In this document: in pieces, positions 27,510 to 37,094 of the stretch
How positions within the stretch are numbered: position 1 is the stretch's first letter
How the letters are laid out: each line of letters opens with the position of its first letter
DNA from: Bacteroidia bacterium
GTDB lineage: Bacteria > Bacteroidota > Bacteroidia > J057
Assembly (NCBI GenBank): GCA_033391075.1
Contig: JAWPMV010000001.1
Coordinates: forward strand, 5,332,001 to 5,396,000
Length of the DNA: 64,000 nt
Direction: 5' to 3'
The notes under the pieces: generated by a model
Databases searched by the model: none
Seen by the model: only the letters and a program-made list of their open reading frames with translations
What the model was told of the DNA's origin: nothing
Program-made: the position numbers and the translations under genes

Positions 27510-28214
27510 ATGAATCCACAAGATTTTCAAAAATACGCAACCCAACATCAGCGGATAAACAGCCTTGTTATGCACGACTATGTGAGCCATGTGAATGGTG
27601 CAGCAGGAAGTGCGGGTAATATCTATGGACTTACCCCAAATATCATTGAGGAGCGTCAGATGAACGCCGTAGCGATGGACGTATTCTCCCGTCTTATGAT
27701 GGATAGAATCATATTTCTAGGGACAGGAATCAATGATCAGGTAGCAAATATTGTGAGTGCACAGCTCCTTTGGATGCAGTCTGTTGATGCGAAAAAAGAC
27801 GTAAATATCTATATCAACTCCCCAGGTGGAAGTGTTTATGCCGGTCTAGGCATCTATGACACCATGCAACTCGTTAGTCCAGATGTAGCAACTATCTGTA
27901 CAGGCATGGCTGCATCTATGGGAGCAGTTCTTCTTTGTGCAGGTGCTGCAGGTAAGCGTTCGGGGCTACCTCATTCACGTGTGATGATTCACCAACCAAT
28001 GGGCGGAGCACAAGGACAGGCTTCTGATATTGAAATTGTACACCAGCAGATCCAGTTGTTGAAAAAGGAATTGTATGAAATCCTTGCTAAGCATTCTGGA
28101 CAGACTTATGAAAAAATCTGGGAAGACTCTGATCGCGACAAGTGGATGAAAGCTGATGAGGCCAAAGCCTACGGTCTGATTGACGATGTCCTCGCACCTG
28201 ATCAAGAAGCCTAG
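27510..28214 (+). CDS. clpP: ATP-dependent Clp protease proteolytic subunit
   Basis: 234 residues with the ClpP catalytic triad: Ser136 in GMAASMG, His161 in HQPMGG and Asp210 in DRDKWM. The first ~35 residues are an N-terminal extension or propeptide that is usually removed. Fourteen subunits form the proteolytic barrel that partners with ClpX. The clpX gene follows after 19 bases on the same strand, so the two are co-transcribed and made in concert. Confidence 0.97.
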   Translation: MNPQDFQKYATQHQRINSLVMHDYVSHVNGAAGSAGNIYGLTPNIIEERQMNAVAMDVFSRLMMDRIIFLGTGINDQVANIVSAQLLWMQSVDAKKDVNIYINSPGGSVYAGLGIYDTMQLVSPDVATICTGMAASMGAVLLCAGAAGKRSGLPHSRVMIHQPMGGAQGQASDIEIVHQQIQLLKKELYEILAKHSGQTYEKIWEDSDRDKWMKADEAKAYGLIDDVLAPDQEA

Positions 28215-28233
28215 ATTATAAAGAATTTTGAGT

Positions 28234-29463
28234 ATGCAGATGAGAAATGAAAGTTGTTCTTTTTGCGGGCGGTCAAAGAGAGAAGTTCAAATACTACTTG
28301 CGGGATATGGAGGTGCACATATTTGCGAAAATTGTGTAGCTCATGCTTCTACCATTATTGAGGAGGAGTTTAAGGAAAAACCTATAACTCGCATCACTCG
28401 GGTACCGAAACCCCGTGAGATTACTGAGCACCTCAATAAATATGTCATAGGGCAGGAAGAAGCCAAGAAAGTATTGTCCGTTGCTGTATATAATCACTAC
28501 AAGCGGATCATGGATTCTGAATCCCGTACAGACGATGATGTAGAACTCGAAAAGAGCAATGTACTCATGGTGGGAAAAACCGGTACCGGAAAAACCCTCA
28601 TGGCTAGAAGTATCGCTCGTCTGCTCAATGTTCCTTTTTGTATCGCAGATGCAACTGTACTTACCGAAGCGGGTTATGTGGGTGAGGACGTAGAAAGTGT
28701 GTTGGTGAGATTGCTGCAGGAAGCGGATTATGATGTAGATGCAACCGAAAGAGGTATCGTGTACATCGATGAGATCGATAAGATTTCCCGCAAGTCCGAC
28801 AATCCTTCCATCACCCGTGATGTAAGTGGAGAAGGCGTACAACAAGCCCTTCTTAAGCTGCTCGAAGGCTCTGTTGCCAATGTTCCCCCCAAAGGAGGAA
28901 GAAAGCATCCGGAACAAAGTCTGGTACAAATAGATACAACCAATATTCTCTTCATCTGCGGAGGCGCTTTCGAAGGAATAGAGAAAAATATATCCAAGCG
29001 GATTTCCGTACAAGAGATCGGATTTACGTCTACCAATGGTAAAGATATTGAAGGAGAAAACCTCTACAGATATATCCAGCCTGCTGACTTAAGATCTTTC
29101 GGTCTCATCCCGGAAATCATTGGTCGACTTCCCGTACTCACCTATCTCAATCCTCTTGACGAGAAAGCCCTGAGAAGGATTCTCGTTGAACCCAAAAACT
29201 CTATCATTCGTCAATATAAGCGCATGTTTGAGTTGGAAGGCAAAACCCTGAGTTTTGAGGATGATGTCCTGGATACAGTTGTGAACAGGGCCAGTGAACT
29301 GAAACTGGGAGCTCGTGGTCTAAGATCAATTATCGAAGCAATCATGCTGGACGTCATGTATGATATGCCGGAGTCTGATGTCGAGCATTACCATATTACG
29401 ATGGATATTGCCCGTGAGAAACTGGTCGAAGCAAACCTGATCAATTTCCGCCAGGCGGGATAA
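28234..29463 (+). CDS. clpX: ATP-dependent Clp protease ATP-binding subunit ClpX
   Basis: 409 residues from ATG 28234; an in-frame TTG six bases upstream is less likely. The N-terminal zinc-binding domain has Cys8, Cys11, Cys31 and Cys34. The AAA+ module has Walker A GKTGTGKT (from Gly114), the pore loop GYVGED and Walker [10 protein letters not shown]. The sensor and small C-terminal domain follow ([10 protein letters not shown]-like [25 protein letters not shown]). It unfolds tagged proteins and feeds them to ClpP, encoded immediately upstream. The pair ends at a terminator. Confidence 0.97.
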   Translation: MQMRNESCSFCGRSKREVQILLAGYGGAHICENCVAHASTIIEEEFKEKPITRITRVPKPREITEHLNKYVIGQEEAKKVLSVAVYNHYKRIMDSESRTDDDVELEKSNVLMVGKTGTGKTLMARSIARLLNVPFCIADATVLTEAGYVGEDVESVLVRLLQEADYDVDATERGIVYIDEIDKISRKSDNPSITRDVSGEGVQQALLKLLEGSVANVPPKGGRKHPEQSLVQIDTTNILFICGGAFEGIEKNISKRISVQEIGFTSTNGKDIEGENLYRYIQPADLRSFGLIPEIIGRLPVLTYLNPLDEKALRRILVEPKNSIIRQYKRMFELEGKTLSFEDDVLDTVVNRASELKLGARGLRSIIEAIMLDVMYDMPESDVEHYHITMDIAREKLVEANLINFRQAG

Positions 29464-29485
29464 AACAATATTTTTAGAACAAAAT

Positions 29486-29524
29486 TGCCATTCCTGATTT
29501 ATATTAGGGATGGCATATTTTTTA
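29486..29524 (+). terminator. Rho-independent terminator after clpPX
   Basis: TGCCATTCCT (29486-29495) pairs with AGGGATGGCA (29506-29515) with one G-T pair, followed by TATTTTTTT. Confidence 0.85.
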
Positions 29525-29564
29525 GCCCATTAGCCTAAAAGCAGTAAGCAAACAGGCCTTATCT

Positions 29565-30371
29565 ATGAATTACCCCGACCTATCCGATCCAATCATTTTT
29601 CTGGGAGCTTCGATCATGGTTTCGCTGGTTGTATTTTTCCGCTATGTTCTCATTGCCGGTGGATTCTATCTTTTCTTTTATGTTTTCAGAATCAAACAAT
29701 ACGAACAGCGTAAACTGAGCAAAAGACTTCGGGAGAAAAATCAATCCCGCAAGGAAATCCTTTGGTCCTTCTGGACTTCTCTGGTATTTGGAGTTAGCGG
29801 GGCATTTATGCTCTGGGCCTGGCAAAAAGGCTATACGCAAATATATTTTGACATTTCCGAGCATCCTCTCTACCTGCTACCCCTGAGCTTTTTTGGAACC
29901 ATGCTTATCCATGAAACCTATTACTACTGGTTGCACAGGTGGATGCATAAACCTAGCGTCTATAAACTGATTCATCGTGTTCATCATGATAGCATCGTTA
30001 CCTCTCCCTGGACCTCCTTTTCTTTTCACCCCTGGGAATCTGTCCTACAATCCATCGTAGTGCCTTCACTTGTATTTATCTATCCCATGCATGTGTCCGT
30101 AGTGCTGCTACTCCTGACAACCATGACGCTTACCTCCTGTATTAATCACCTCGACATAGAAATTTATCCCAAAGGCTTTGACAAGCATTGGTTAGGAAAA
30201 TGGCTTATAGGGGCTACCCATCACAGCTTGCATCACTCCCAGTTTCGCTTTAATTATGGCCTCTATTTCACCTTTTGGGACAAATGGATGGACACAGAAA
30301 GTCCGCATTATCATAAAAGGTTTAAGGAGAAAACCGAGGAAGGCAGTAAGGAAAAGCTTGCAAAAGTATAG
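29565..30371 (+). CDS. Fatty acid hydroxylase / sterol desaturase superfamily protein
   Basis: 268 residues, membrane protein with four to five hydrophobic segments. The di-iron histidine motifs of the superfamily (PF04116) are all present: HETYYYWLHRWMH (about 112-124), HRVHH (about 131-135) and HHSLHH (about 220-225). Members hydroxylate or desaturate lipids at a non-haem di-iron centre with O2. Whether the substrate is a fatty acid, a hopanoid/sterol or a carotenoid cannot be told. It stands alone between clpX and an NlpC/P60 gene. Confidence 0.9.
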   Translation: MNYPDLSDPIIFLGASIMVSLVVFFRYVLIAGGFYLFFYVFRIKQYEQRKLSKRLREKNQSRKEILWSFWTSLVFGVSGAFMLWAWQKGYTQIYFDISEHPLYLLPLSFFGTMLIHETYYYWLHRWMHKPSVYKLIHRVHHDSIVTSPWTSFSFHPWESVLQSIVVPSLVFIYPMHVSVVLLLLTTMTLTSCINHLDIEIYPKGFDKHWLGKWLIGATHHSLHHSQFRFNYGLYFTFWDKWMDTESPHYHKRFKEKTEEGSKEKLAKV

Positions 30372-30514
30372 GGAATCCTAAAACTTTGTTGTAAAAAGGG
30401 GTGCGAAAGCACGATTGATAAAACAACATGCACTTTAGTGTTTTTATTGTCTATAAGATGCATCCATAGCATGCATTTTATTGTTATTAATAATGAACCT
30501 ATAATCTCGCGGAC

Positions 30515-31402
30515 ATGAGTACTTACAGACACATCCAGTTTTGGCTGCTCCTTGGTCTATTTATGATATTCAGTAATGCATTTGCTGATGGAGAAAAATC
30601 CATTCAGGCAAAGATCAATAAAGTGGTCCGCACCGCTGAGTCATATATAGGTACTCCTCATGTCTGGGGAGGGATGAGTAAAAAAGGCATAGACTGTTCT
30701 GCATTGATGAAAGTGAGTTTTGCTGCTGGAGGAATTGAACTTCCTCGAAATTCGCGTCAACAAGCCACCGTTGGTAAAGCTGTAAGGCGTAGAGACCTCC
30801 GTAGAGGGGATTTAATCTTCTTCAAGATCAATGGAGCTAAAATCAGTCATACAGGTCTTGTAACCAAACGTATAGGCAATGATGTAGAGTTTATTCATAC
30901 CTCCTCTTCGAGGGGTGTAATGAAATCCCGGCTCAATGAAAAATACTGGACCCGACGCTACTCAAATGGACGCAGGGTATGGAAAGGTAGAGAGAGAAGG
31001 CAGCAACGTCCGCCTATCGCATCCACGCCGCCACCCAGAAAAGCAGACAAAGCTGCTCCACAGACTGATCCTGTGATAGTCGAAGAACCCAGAGAAGAAA
31101 GACCTCCAAGCGCGATTGGTGCCGGTCAATTCCCTCAGGGATCCAGTCACGAGTTGAAAAGAAAAACCCTCAAGCGTATGAGTGATAGTGAGCTTACACT
31201 CGTAAGTATGGAAATATATGCCCGAAACGGCTATATTTTCCCCACACCAAAAGCACGCAAGATGTTTGAAGACCTGGATTGGTACCAGGCCATTCCCAAT
31301 AAGACTTCCAACAGACGTAAGCTCAATAGACGTCTGAGTCTACTTGAGAAATCCAATCTGAAACGAATCCGGAAAGAATTGTCCAAAAGGATCGGGAGCT
31401 GA
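30515..31402 (+). CDS. NlpC/P60 cell-wall peptidase with C-terminal YARHG domain
   Basis: 295 residues. A signal peptide (FWLLLGLFMIFSNAFA) precedes an NlpC/P60 (C40) domain with Cys61 in GIDCSALM, His112 in ISHTGLV and a third polar residue His128. The start of the domain reads TPHVWGG, as usual. A linker rich in Pro, Arg and Lys (about 160-215) leads to a YARHG domain (EIYARNGYIF ... WY). C40 enzymes cleave gamma-D-glutamyl-diamino acid bonds in peptidoglycan stems. YARHG domains are thought to bind cell-envelope components. The protein should act in the periplasm during wall remodelling. Confidence 0.9.
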   Translation: MSTYRHIQFWLLLGLFMIFSNAFADGEKSIQAKINKVVRTAESYIGTPHVWGGMSKKGIDCSALMKVSFAAGGIELPRNSRQQATVGKAVRRRDLRRGDLIFFKINGAKISHTGLVTKRIGNDVEFIHTSSSRGVMKSRLNEKYWTRRYSNGRRVWKGRERRQQRPPIASTPPPRKADKAAPQTDPVIVEEPREERPPSAIGAGQFPQGSSHELKRKTLKRMSDSELTLVSMEIYARNGYIFPTPKARKMFEDLDWYQAIPNKTSNRRKLNRRLSLLEKSNLKRIRKELSKRIGS

Positions 31403-31493
31403 AACCGCTGAGAGCCTATTGCCTCATAGCCGCACTCCCTGATTCGTGCAGAATAATAGCGTGCATACAAAGCCAAAAATATGTAAAGATTGC

Positions 31494-31529
31494 AAAGCTC
31501 CCTTTTCTTACAAAAGAAAGGGGAGCTTT
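31494..31529. terminator. Long hairpin between convergent genes, likely bidirectional terminator
   Basis: AAAGCTCCCTTTTCTT (31494-31509) pairs with AAGAAAGGGGAGCTTT (31514-31529) over 16 bases with one T-G pair. T-runs on either side are weak, so termination strength is uncertain. Confidence 0.6.
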
Positions 31530-31557
31530 GATTTAGGCGGAGGGCTTACAGATAGCT

Positions 31558-32061
31558 TTACTTAACGATCACATCTGTAGTAATCGTCACAAAATCTCCC
31601 GATCCCAGTTCTCCAAAAGCGATACGCGTGGATTCGGTATGATCATCATTGGTCAGGAAGTTGTTTTGATTAAAAGCTTCTACTCTGACGTAGATAGGGT
31701 TGGGACGATAAACCCATTGGGTTCCACTGGCAAATCCATTGCCTTGCAAATCCATAGCAGGGAAAGACAATCTTCCATTGGCATCGGTTGTCCCGATATT
31801 ATTGTTCGCTACATTGGGAGATCCTGTATACAAGCCATCACGATTGTTGTCTTTGTGCTCATTGTAGGAAGATTGGAAAGGAAACAGGATCACCGTAGCA
31901 TCAGCGATGGGGTTTCCAGCTTCATCTTCTACAAAAAAGATAAGCTCCGCCATGGGAGTAATATTGGGTTCAATTTCTTCTGCACAGGATGCTAGTCCCA
32001 AAATCAGGAATACACCCAACGTAATTTTCCAAACCCAACTATATTTGTTCTGAATCATCAT
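31558..32061 (-). CDS. Small lipoprotein with carboxypeptidase-regulatory-like fold
   Basis: 167 residues. A lipoprotein signal ends in lipobox LASC (Cys near residue 26). The remainder reads as one beta-sandwich domain: FVEDEAGNPIADATVILF and GTTDANGRLSFPAMDL match the pattern of transthyretin/CarboxypepD_reg-like domains, with a central insertion rich in Asn and Asp. Such lipoproteins are common surface or periplasmic components in Bacteroidota; no enzymatic role is suggested. It faces the NlpC/P60 gene across a hairpin. Confidence 0.75.
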   Translation of the reverse strand: MMIQNKYSWVWKITLGVFLILGLASCAEEIEPNITPMAELIFFVEDEAGNPIADATVILFPFQSSYNEHKDNNRDGLYTGSPNVANNNIGTTDANGRLSFPAMDLQGNGFASGTQWVYRPNPIYVRVEAFNQNNFLTNDDHTESTRIAFGELGSGDFVTITTDVIVK

Positions 32062-32247
32062 TACCTATTTTCTGCAATTTTCTAGAATAACGAATAAAAA
32101 ATCAATCCATTATCAGACATTTTGCGCTTATTTGGGCAAGAATATCAGATAGATCTTTTATTAATAACGGTCAATTACTCATTTCTGCTGCAAGATCAGC
32201 TTTTCCTCCGAAAAAAGAGCTTAAAAATAAAGATACTAGCTTAGGAC

Positions 32248-32613
32248 ATGCGAAAGATATTCATAGCCATAAGCCTCCTATTGAGCATTCTCTTTATACT
32301 TGCCCTCCGGCCTGTACCTATGCTTAAGGAAAATGAATGTAAAGAGGTAATCGGAACGTTGGAGCGACTGCAAGAAGGGCCGGGATATGACCTGGTATTC
32401 AAATTGGCTGAGGATTCCAGGCACTTCTATATCAATAGAGCCCTGGAACAGGGATTGAATCTCGCGGAATTGAAAGCCCAACTTATCGGAAAAGAGATAA
32501 GCCTAAAATATCCCGAACACTGGACGCCTCTGGATCCCTTTAATGAAAGTATTCATGTTTCCATACTCGAATTTGAAGGAAAAAAACTCTATGACGAAAC
32601 CCCTCAGGAATAA
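32248..32613 (+). CDS. Small membrane-anchored or secreted protein of unknown function
   Basis: 121 residues with one N-terminal hydrophobic segment (IFIAISLLLSILFILAL) that could be a signal anchor. The rest (about 28-118) alternates strands and helices, with GTLERLQEG, YINRALEQGL and ISLKYPEHWTPLDP. That order suggests a small OB-like beta-barrel as seen in hypothetical Bacteroidota proteins. I do not recognise the family. It ends 4 bases before the convergent end of the DUF4910 gene. Confidence 0.65.
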   Translation: MRKIFIAISLLLSILFILALRPVPMLKENECKEVIGTLERLQEGPGYDLVFKLAEDSRHFYINRALEQGLNLAELKAQLIGKEISLKYPEHWTPLDPFNESIHVSILEFEGKKLYDETPQE

Positions 32614-32617
32614 AGGC

Positions 32618-33907
32618 CTATTTTTTCTCTGCCAATAAGTCTTTCTCGATTAGGGTTGCGGCAATTTTGGCTATCAGCTCAAAAGGAATTCCGGATCTTT
32701 TAGCCATATCCAGCAAAGAATATTCTCCATCAGCAAGATTCAATACCCAAAGCATAGCCATCTGCAAGGCCTTGCTATCACTATTTCCTCCAATAGCATC
32801 GTACAAGCCTCTCTTTCCTAATTGAGGTTCGCATTTGGGGGAAAGGTTAACATAGGTCTTATTGGCTTCCAGAAGCTCAACTACTTTTCGGTACATCTCC
32901 AGAGATTCCTCGATATATTCGGGCCGAACCAGTTCAAGATTATCTCCGGAAGTATGATACTCCGGATATTGTCCAAATTGGGTACGGGTAAAATTGCCTA
33001 CTGCCAGATTGAAAGCAGGAGAACAGAATTGGCGTTCATCATATCCATAGGGAAAGAAGTCTATCACTTTATGAGCTTTGCCCGATTGCTCCAGTACATA
33101 CTCAGCAATTTGGTCAATTTCAGCATCTCCTCTTCGACTTCGTTTATAGGTAAAATTGCCGGGGTCTCCCAATAAAGAAGCTACCAGGCCGTGTTTGATG
33201 TAGGGGATTCTCTCCTCATTTTCAGCTAACCAGGTAATCGATCCAATAGTACCCGGAATGAACAAAAAGCGATACGAATACCGATTGCTGGAAGTCAATA
33301 GTCCTTTCGCCAATTCCGTCACCACAGCTATACCAGTCAGATTATCATTAGCCAAAGAGGGATGGCAGATATGCGCCGAAAAAATCACTTCATCGGAACT
33401 TTCCCCTGGAATATACAATTCTCCATAAGTCAGAGATCCTGCTTCAAGACTTGAATCAATAAATACCTCGTATTCTCCATTCTCCAATTTCTGTAAATCC
33501 TCATGCCGCATACAAAAGCCCCATTGTTCCCGATAGTAACTGGTTCTATAGGGAATAAGATCCGGCTGATCCGGAAGGCTATACACATGCTTTTTCAGTG
33601 CCTCAAGATCCATTTTTTGATGGACAGGCGTACTATAATTGAGGATATGGAGATTATGCTCGGCAAAATCAATCACCTTATTTCCCGCTGCGTCCTTCAC
33701 CCAGGCTTCACGGATATTCCATTCCTTGGGTACAGTCCAGTCAAAGACCTGCTTTCCACTCGGAACCTCAAAAATATCCAGGGGGATTTCTTCCTGGAGC
33801 ATGCGGAGGCTTTCTCTTACTCCATTTCCAGTGATGCTACGGCAAATTGGATAGAGGCGCTGAGCAAGCTGATGCATGCTTTCGCCAATACGGGATTCTG
33901 TAATCAT
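32618..33907 (-). CDS. DUF4910 aminopeptidase-like protein (polysaccharide-locus type)
   Basis: 429 residues. The opening LYPICRSITGNGVRESL and WNIREAWVKDAAGNKVIDF are characteristic of DUF4910/DUF2172 proteins found in capsule and O-antigen loci. The core has an M28-like zinc peptidase fold with candidate ligands in FSAHICHPSLANDNLTG. A winged-helix segment ends the protein (LLDMAKRSGIPFELI). The reaction is unknown; an aminoacyl-amide or amide hydrolase acting on a modified sugar has been proposed on structure alone. It is the last gene of the eight-gene minus-strand glycan operon. Confidence 0.85.
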   Translation of the reverse strand: MITESRIGESMHQLAQRLYPICRSITGNGVRESLRMLQEEIPLDIFEVPSGKQVFDWTVPKEWNIREAWVKDAAGNKVIDFAEHNLHILNYSTPVHQKMDLEALKKHVYSLPDQPDLIPYRTSYYREQWGFCMRHEDLQKLENGEYEVFIDSSLEAGSLTYGELYIPGESSDEVIFSAHICHPSLANDNLTGIAVVTELAKGLLTSSNRYSYRFLFIPGTIGSITWLAENEERIPYIKHGLVASLLGDPGNFTYKRSRRGDAEIDQIAEYVLEQSGKAHKVIDFFPYGYDERQFCSPAFNLAVGNFTRTQFGQYPEYHTSGDNLELVRPEYIEESLEMYRKVVELLEANKTYVNLSPKCEPQLGKRGLYDAIGGNSDSKALQMAMLWVLNLADGEYSLLDMAKRSGIPFELIAKIAATLIEKDLLAEKK

Positions 33908-33962
33908 GTCAATAAAGGTAGGCGATTAAGCCCAAAAATCAGACGAAAATTACGGGAAGATA

Positions 33963-34919
33963 TTAGGCTGCTTCCTTTTCAAACTGAAGGACTTCCCGAT
34001 TCCTCGCTGCCATTCTTTTTTCACGTGGTGTACGGATATTAAATTTCCGCATAAGTTTACCCGCCCAAACCCGAGGTTTGATGATCAGGTAATAATGTAC
34101 CATGATGGAAATTGCAGCATATAGTGCCGATAAAATCCTAATGGGAAAGAAAACCTCACGAAAAGCTTTTTCTCTAAAGCTAATCTCCTTGAAAGCATCT
34201 ATGCTAATTTTAAAGAAAGGCATAAATCCCCAGATAAAATTCTCTCCCATGGTTCTCACATATTTGTGGAAATCACTGGAGGTTCCATCCATAGACTTAT
34301 AGTAACCATCCAATTCTAACTGCCGCAATTTTCCTTTAAATGCGAGTCCAGCCAAAAAATGCCAGTCATTGCCCAAAACAGACCTCAATCTGAGTTTCTT
34401 ACCCCAATCCAATCTGAACATACCATGAATCAGTCCCGCCATCTTGGAAGTCTGATAAAGTTTCAGGGAACGTAGTAAGGGAACATTACCATCAATGGTT
34501 TGTCCTTCTTCACAATCTTCCACGCGTCCATCAACCATGTAGTTTACCTTTCCACATACCAGCGCATATTCTCTGTTATTTTCCAGATAGTCTACATATG
34601 TACTGAGGATACCAGGAGGAAAATAATCATCATCAGATAGGTAGATAAAATATTTTCCATTCGCAACATGGAGGAGGTATTCGAAATTGGGCATCAAACC
34701 CAAATTTCTCGACTGCCTGTGATAATTGATGCGATGATCCATGCGTGCATATTTTTCACACAATTCTCGAGTCCCATCAATCGAGGCATTATCAGATATG
34801 ATAATCTCCAGATTGGGATAATCCTGAGCAAGTAAAGAGGACAAGGCTTTTTCTACACGGTTGGCTCCATTAAAAGTAGGAATTCCAACACTTACTAGCG
34901 GTCTAGGGTTTTCCGACAT
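33963..34919 (-). CDS. GT2 family glycosyltransferase
   Basis: 318 residues with a GT-A fold: SVGIPTFNGANRVEKAL at the N-terminus, IIISDNASIDGT and the metal-binding acidic motif SDDDY near residue 95. The C-terminal third has a hydrophobic or amphipathic stretch (about 265-290) that may attach it to the inner membrane. It transfers a sugar from a nucleotide donor to a growing glycan. It is a clear full-length paralogue of the GT2 at 53929 (shared RSV(L/I)GNDWH and Q(L)E-x-(D/E)GY segments). Confidence 0.92.
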   Translation of the reverse strand: MSENPRPLVSVGIPTFNGANRVEKALSSLLAQDYPNLEIIISDNASIDGTRELCEKYARMDHRINYHRQSRNLGLMPNFEYLLHVANGKYFIYLSDDDYFPPGILSTYVDYLENNREYALVCGKVNYMVDGRVEDCEEGQTIDGNVPLLRSLKLYQTSKMAGLIHGMFRLDWGKKLRLRSVLGNDWHFLAGLAFKGKLRQLELDGYYKSMDGTSSDFHKYVRTMGENFIWGFMPFFKISIDAFKEISFREKAFREVFFPIRILSALYAAISIMVHYYLIIKPRVWAGKLMRKFNIRTPREKRMAARNREVLQFEKEAA

Positions 34920-34931
34920 GGCATCGGCTTT

Positions 34932-36269
34932 TTAAATGGTTTTCAACATCCGGTTTTGCTTCCGGTAAACTGGTTGTACAGATCGTCCTATAAGGTATTT
35001 ATTCACCCCTTCCTCAATGGCTTTTTTATAAACATTGAGGGCTTCGTGGAAGACCTCTACGGTACGGTCAGTATCTTTATCTGTATGAGAGAAACTATTG
35101 ACAAGATTGGGGGCAATGATCCCTCTTTTCATGATTTCCTGCAGAAAGAGAGTTCGATACGGTTGCGAGGGTAGTTTGTCCTGCCCTTTCGTACCAAATA
35201 CCAGACATGCTGGATGCCCAATAATAGAGAAATACTCTCCAATCCCATATTCATCAATAGATTTCTGGATACCTGCGCGGAGTCTTTCTCCCTGGTAATC
35301 CAGATATTCAATCACATTATGCTTTTTATATTCGTCAACAATGGACATATACGCGGCCAGGGCATGATTTTCTGCACCATGTGTAGTCGATAAGAGGAAT
35401 ACTCTCTCTTTATCGTGATGCAATCCCCCCAGTTCCATCAATTCTCTTTTCCCTGCCAAAGCGGAAACAGCAAAACCATTTCCCATCGCTTTTCCGAAAG
35501 TTGTCAAATCAGGTACAACTCCATATTTGGTTTGAGCTCCCCCTAAGTGCCAACGATATCCGGTGATCATTTCATCCAGAATAAATACGGTTCCATGTGC
35601 TTTACAAAGTGACATAAATTCGCACAGGAAATCCTGATCTACCGGCGTGTATTTCTCTGTTTCCATGATAACACAGGCAATATCATCCGGATATGCCTCA
35701 AACATCGCCTTTACAGATTCAAGGTCATTGAACTTGAATTTGAGGGTTTGGTTGATCACGTTTTGAGGAATGCCTGCATTGATAGCAGTCGCCCCAATAA
35801 ACCAATCATCAATGGAAAAGAAAGGATGATCACCACAAATGGCAATTAGGTCCCTTCCGGTATAGGCTCTGGATAGTTTAATCGCCGCTGTAGTGGCGTC
35901 TGAGCCATTTTTGCAAAACTTCACCATTTCCATTCCAGGAGTAACTTCCAGGAATTTCTCGGCGGCTTTCAGCTCTATGTGAGCAGGTCTTGCATAATTA
36001 TTTCCCAATTGCATCTGCTTGTAAGCAGCTTCTATGGGTGCTTCGTATCCATGTCCAAGACTAATTGCCCGCAGGCCCATTCCATACTCAATAAACTCAT
36101 TACCATCCACATCCCATACATGGCATCCTTTACCTCGCTCAATAATGGGAGGCATAAATTCCGGATACTGGTCATCCCCCTTGGCGTAAGTATGCGCGCC
36201 GCCAGGAATTAGTTCATGAAATTTGGGTTGAAGTGCTAAGGAGTTGCTAAAGTCTGTAATCTTATCCAT
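34932..36269 (-). CDS. Class III aminotransferase (glutamate-1-semialdehyde aminomutase-like)
   Basis: 445 residues. PLP-binding features are seen: FCKNGSDATTAAIKLSRAYTG, ILDEMITGYRWHLGG and TTFGKAMGNGFAVSAL with the presumed Schiff-base lysine. It resembles HemL in the N-terminal part (IPGGAHTYAKGDDQYP), but the length, C-terminus and operon context argue against tetrapyrrole synthesis. It lies 12 bases upstream of the GT2 and within a sugar-modification operon. It probably aminates a keto intermediate or loads an amino acid-like group for glycan decoration; this is inferred. Confidence 0.85.
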   Translation of the reverse strand: MDKITDFSNSLALQPKFHELIPGGAHTYAKGDDQYPEFMPPIIERGKGCHVWDVDGNEFIEYGMGLRAISLGHGYEAPIEAAYKQMQLGNNYARPAHIELKAAEKFLEVTPGMEMVKFCKNGSDATTAAIKLSRAYTGRDLIAICGDHPFFSIDDWFIGATAINAGIPQNVINQTLKFKFNDLESVKAMFEAYPDDIACVIMETEKYTPVDQDFLCEFMSLCKAHGTVFILDEMITGYRWHLGGAQTKYGVVPDLTTFGKAMGNGFAVSALAGKRELMELGGLHHDKERVFLLSTTHGAENHALAAYMSIVDEYKKHNVIEYLDYQGERLRAGIQKSIDEYGIGEYFSIIGHPACLVFGTKGQDKLPSQPYRTLFLQEIMKRGIIAPNLVNSFSHTDKDTDRTVEVFHEALNVYKKAIEEGVNKYLIGRSVQPVYRKQNRMLKTI

Positions 36270-36434
36270 GAAAAATCGAAAAAAGTATCATATCATGTGT
36301 GCCTGCCTGTAGTTTAGCTTCTACTATTCAAAAAAAAGAAAAGGAAGCAGTATCTAAAGGAAAAGCTACTGAATGGATACATTTGTCTATTGAATGGCAA
36401 AAATATATCCATTTAAAGATATGAGTCTTCTCAC

Positions 36435-37085
36435 CTAACGTGAGAAGACCATTTTTCTTGCATGGAAAGCTTCAGCATATCGGCTGGGGCTGGCGGATTC
36501 AAGACCTCGTACCCGCATCAGAGAAATGAAGGTTTCTCTGTCAAACCAGTGTTTACCTGCCTGGGTAGGAAATGCCTCAAGCAGGATTTCAATCTTCCGT
36601 TCGGCATCTTCCTCATCTATATGGAAGAAACAATTCGGAATTCCCAGATCTCCGTCATATTTGGGGATTTCATACTCAAGGATCATATGGTTCCGGAAAG
36701 TGTTCCAGGCCAGATCTGATAGGAGTCTATGATCCTGATGTCTATCTGAACGATAATGGGTAAATACCACATCCGGCTCAAATCCTTTTTTGATTTCCTC
36801 AAATTTTTCCTTGATCTCCAGGGCTGAAAACTGGAGGAAGGCATCCCTGAAGCTAAATACGCTAACTTCAGCAGGGACGCCTTCCAGAAATTTGGCAGCG
36901 CTTGCCTCCGCCTCATTTTTTCGCGTTTCATTGGAGGCGAAAACGACCCAACGAACTTTGGCGATTTTATAGTTTCTAAATAAATGAAGCAAGGTTCCTC
37001 CGGCTCCAATCTCAATATCATCGCTATGAGCTCCCAGGCACAAGACATTGAGGCCTTCGGATTTATCAAAGGTCAAAAACTGCAT
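36435..37085 (-). CDS. PIG-L family deacetylase
   Basis: 216 residues. LGAHSDDIEIGAGG (His20, Asp22, Asp23) and HYRSDRHQDHR form the zinc site of PIG-L/LmbE enzymes. Members remove N-acetyl or other acyl groups from amino sugars or related molecules. It lies 9 bases from rfbF, in the middle of the operon. A 165-base gap separates it from the aminotransferase gene downstream and shows no other gene. Confidence 0.9.
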   Translation of the reverse strand: MQFLTFDKSEGLNVLCLGAHSDDIEIGAGGTLLHLFRNYKIAKVRWVVFASNETRKNEAEASAAKFLEGVPAEVSVFSFRDAFLQFSALEIKEKFEEIKKGFEPDVVFTHYRSDRHQDHRLLSDLAWNTFRNHMILEYEIPKYDGDLGIPNCFFHIDEEDAERKIEILLEAFPTQAGKHWFDRETFISLMRVRGLESASPSRYAEAFHARKMVFSR

Positions 37086-37094
37086 ATTTCTTTA

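Noticed and set aside
28294-29013. 239-codon minus-strand frame
   Set aside because: Complement of clpX, whose identity is certain.
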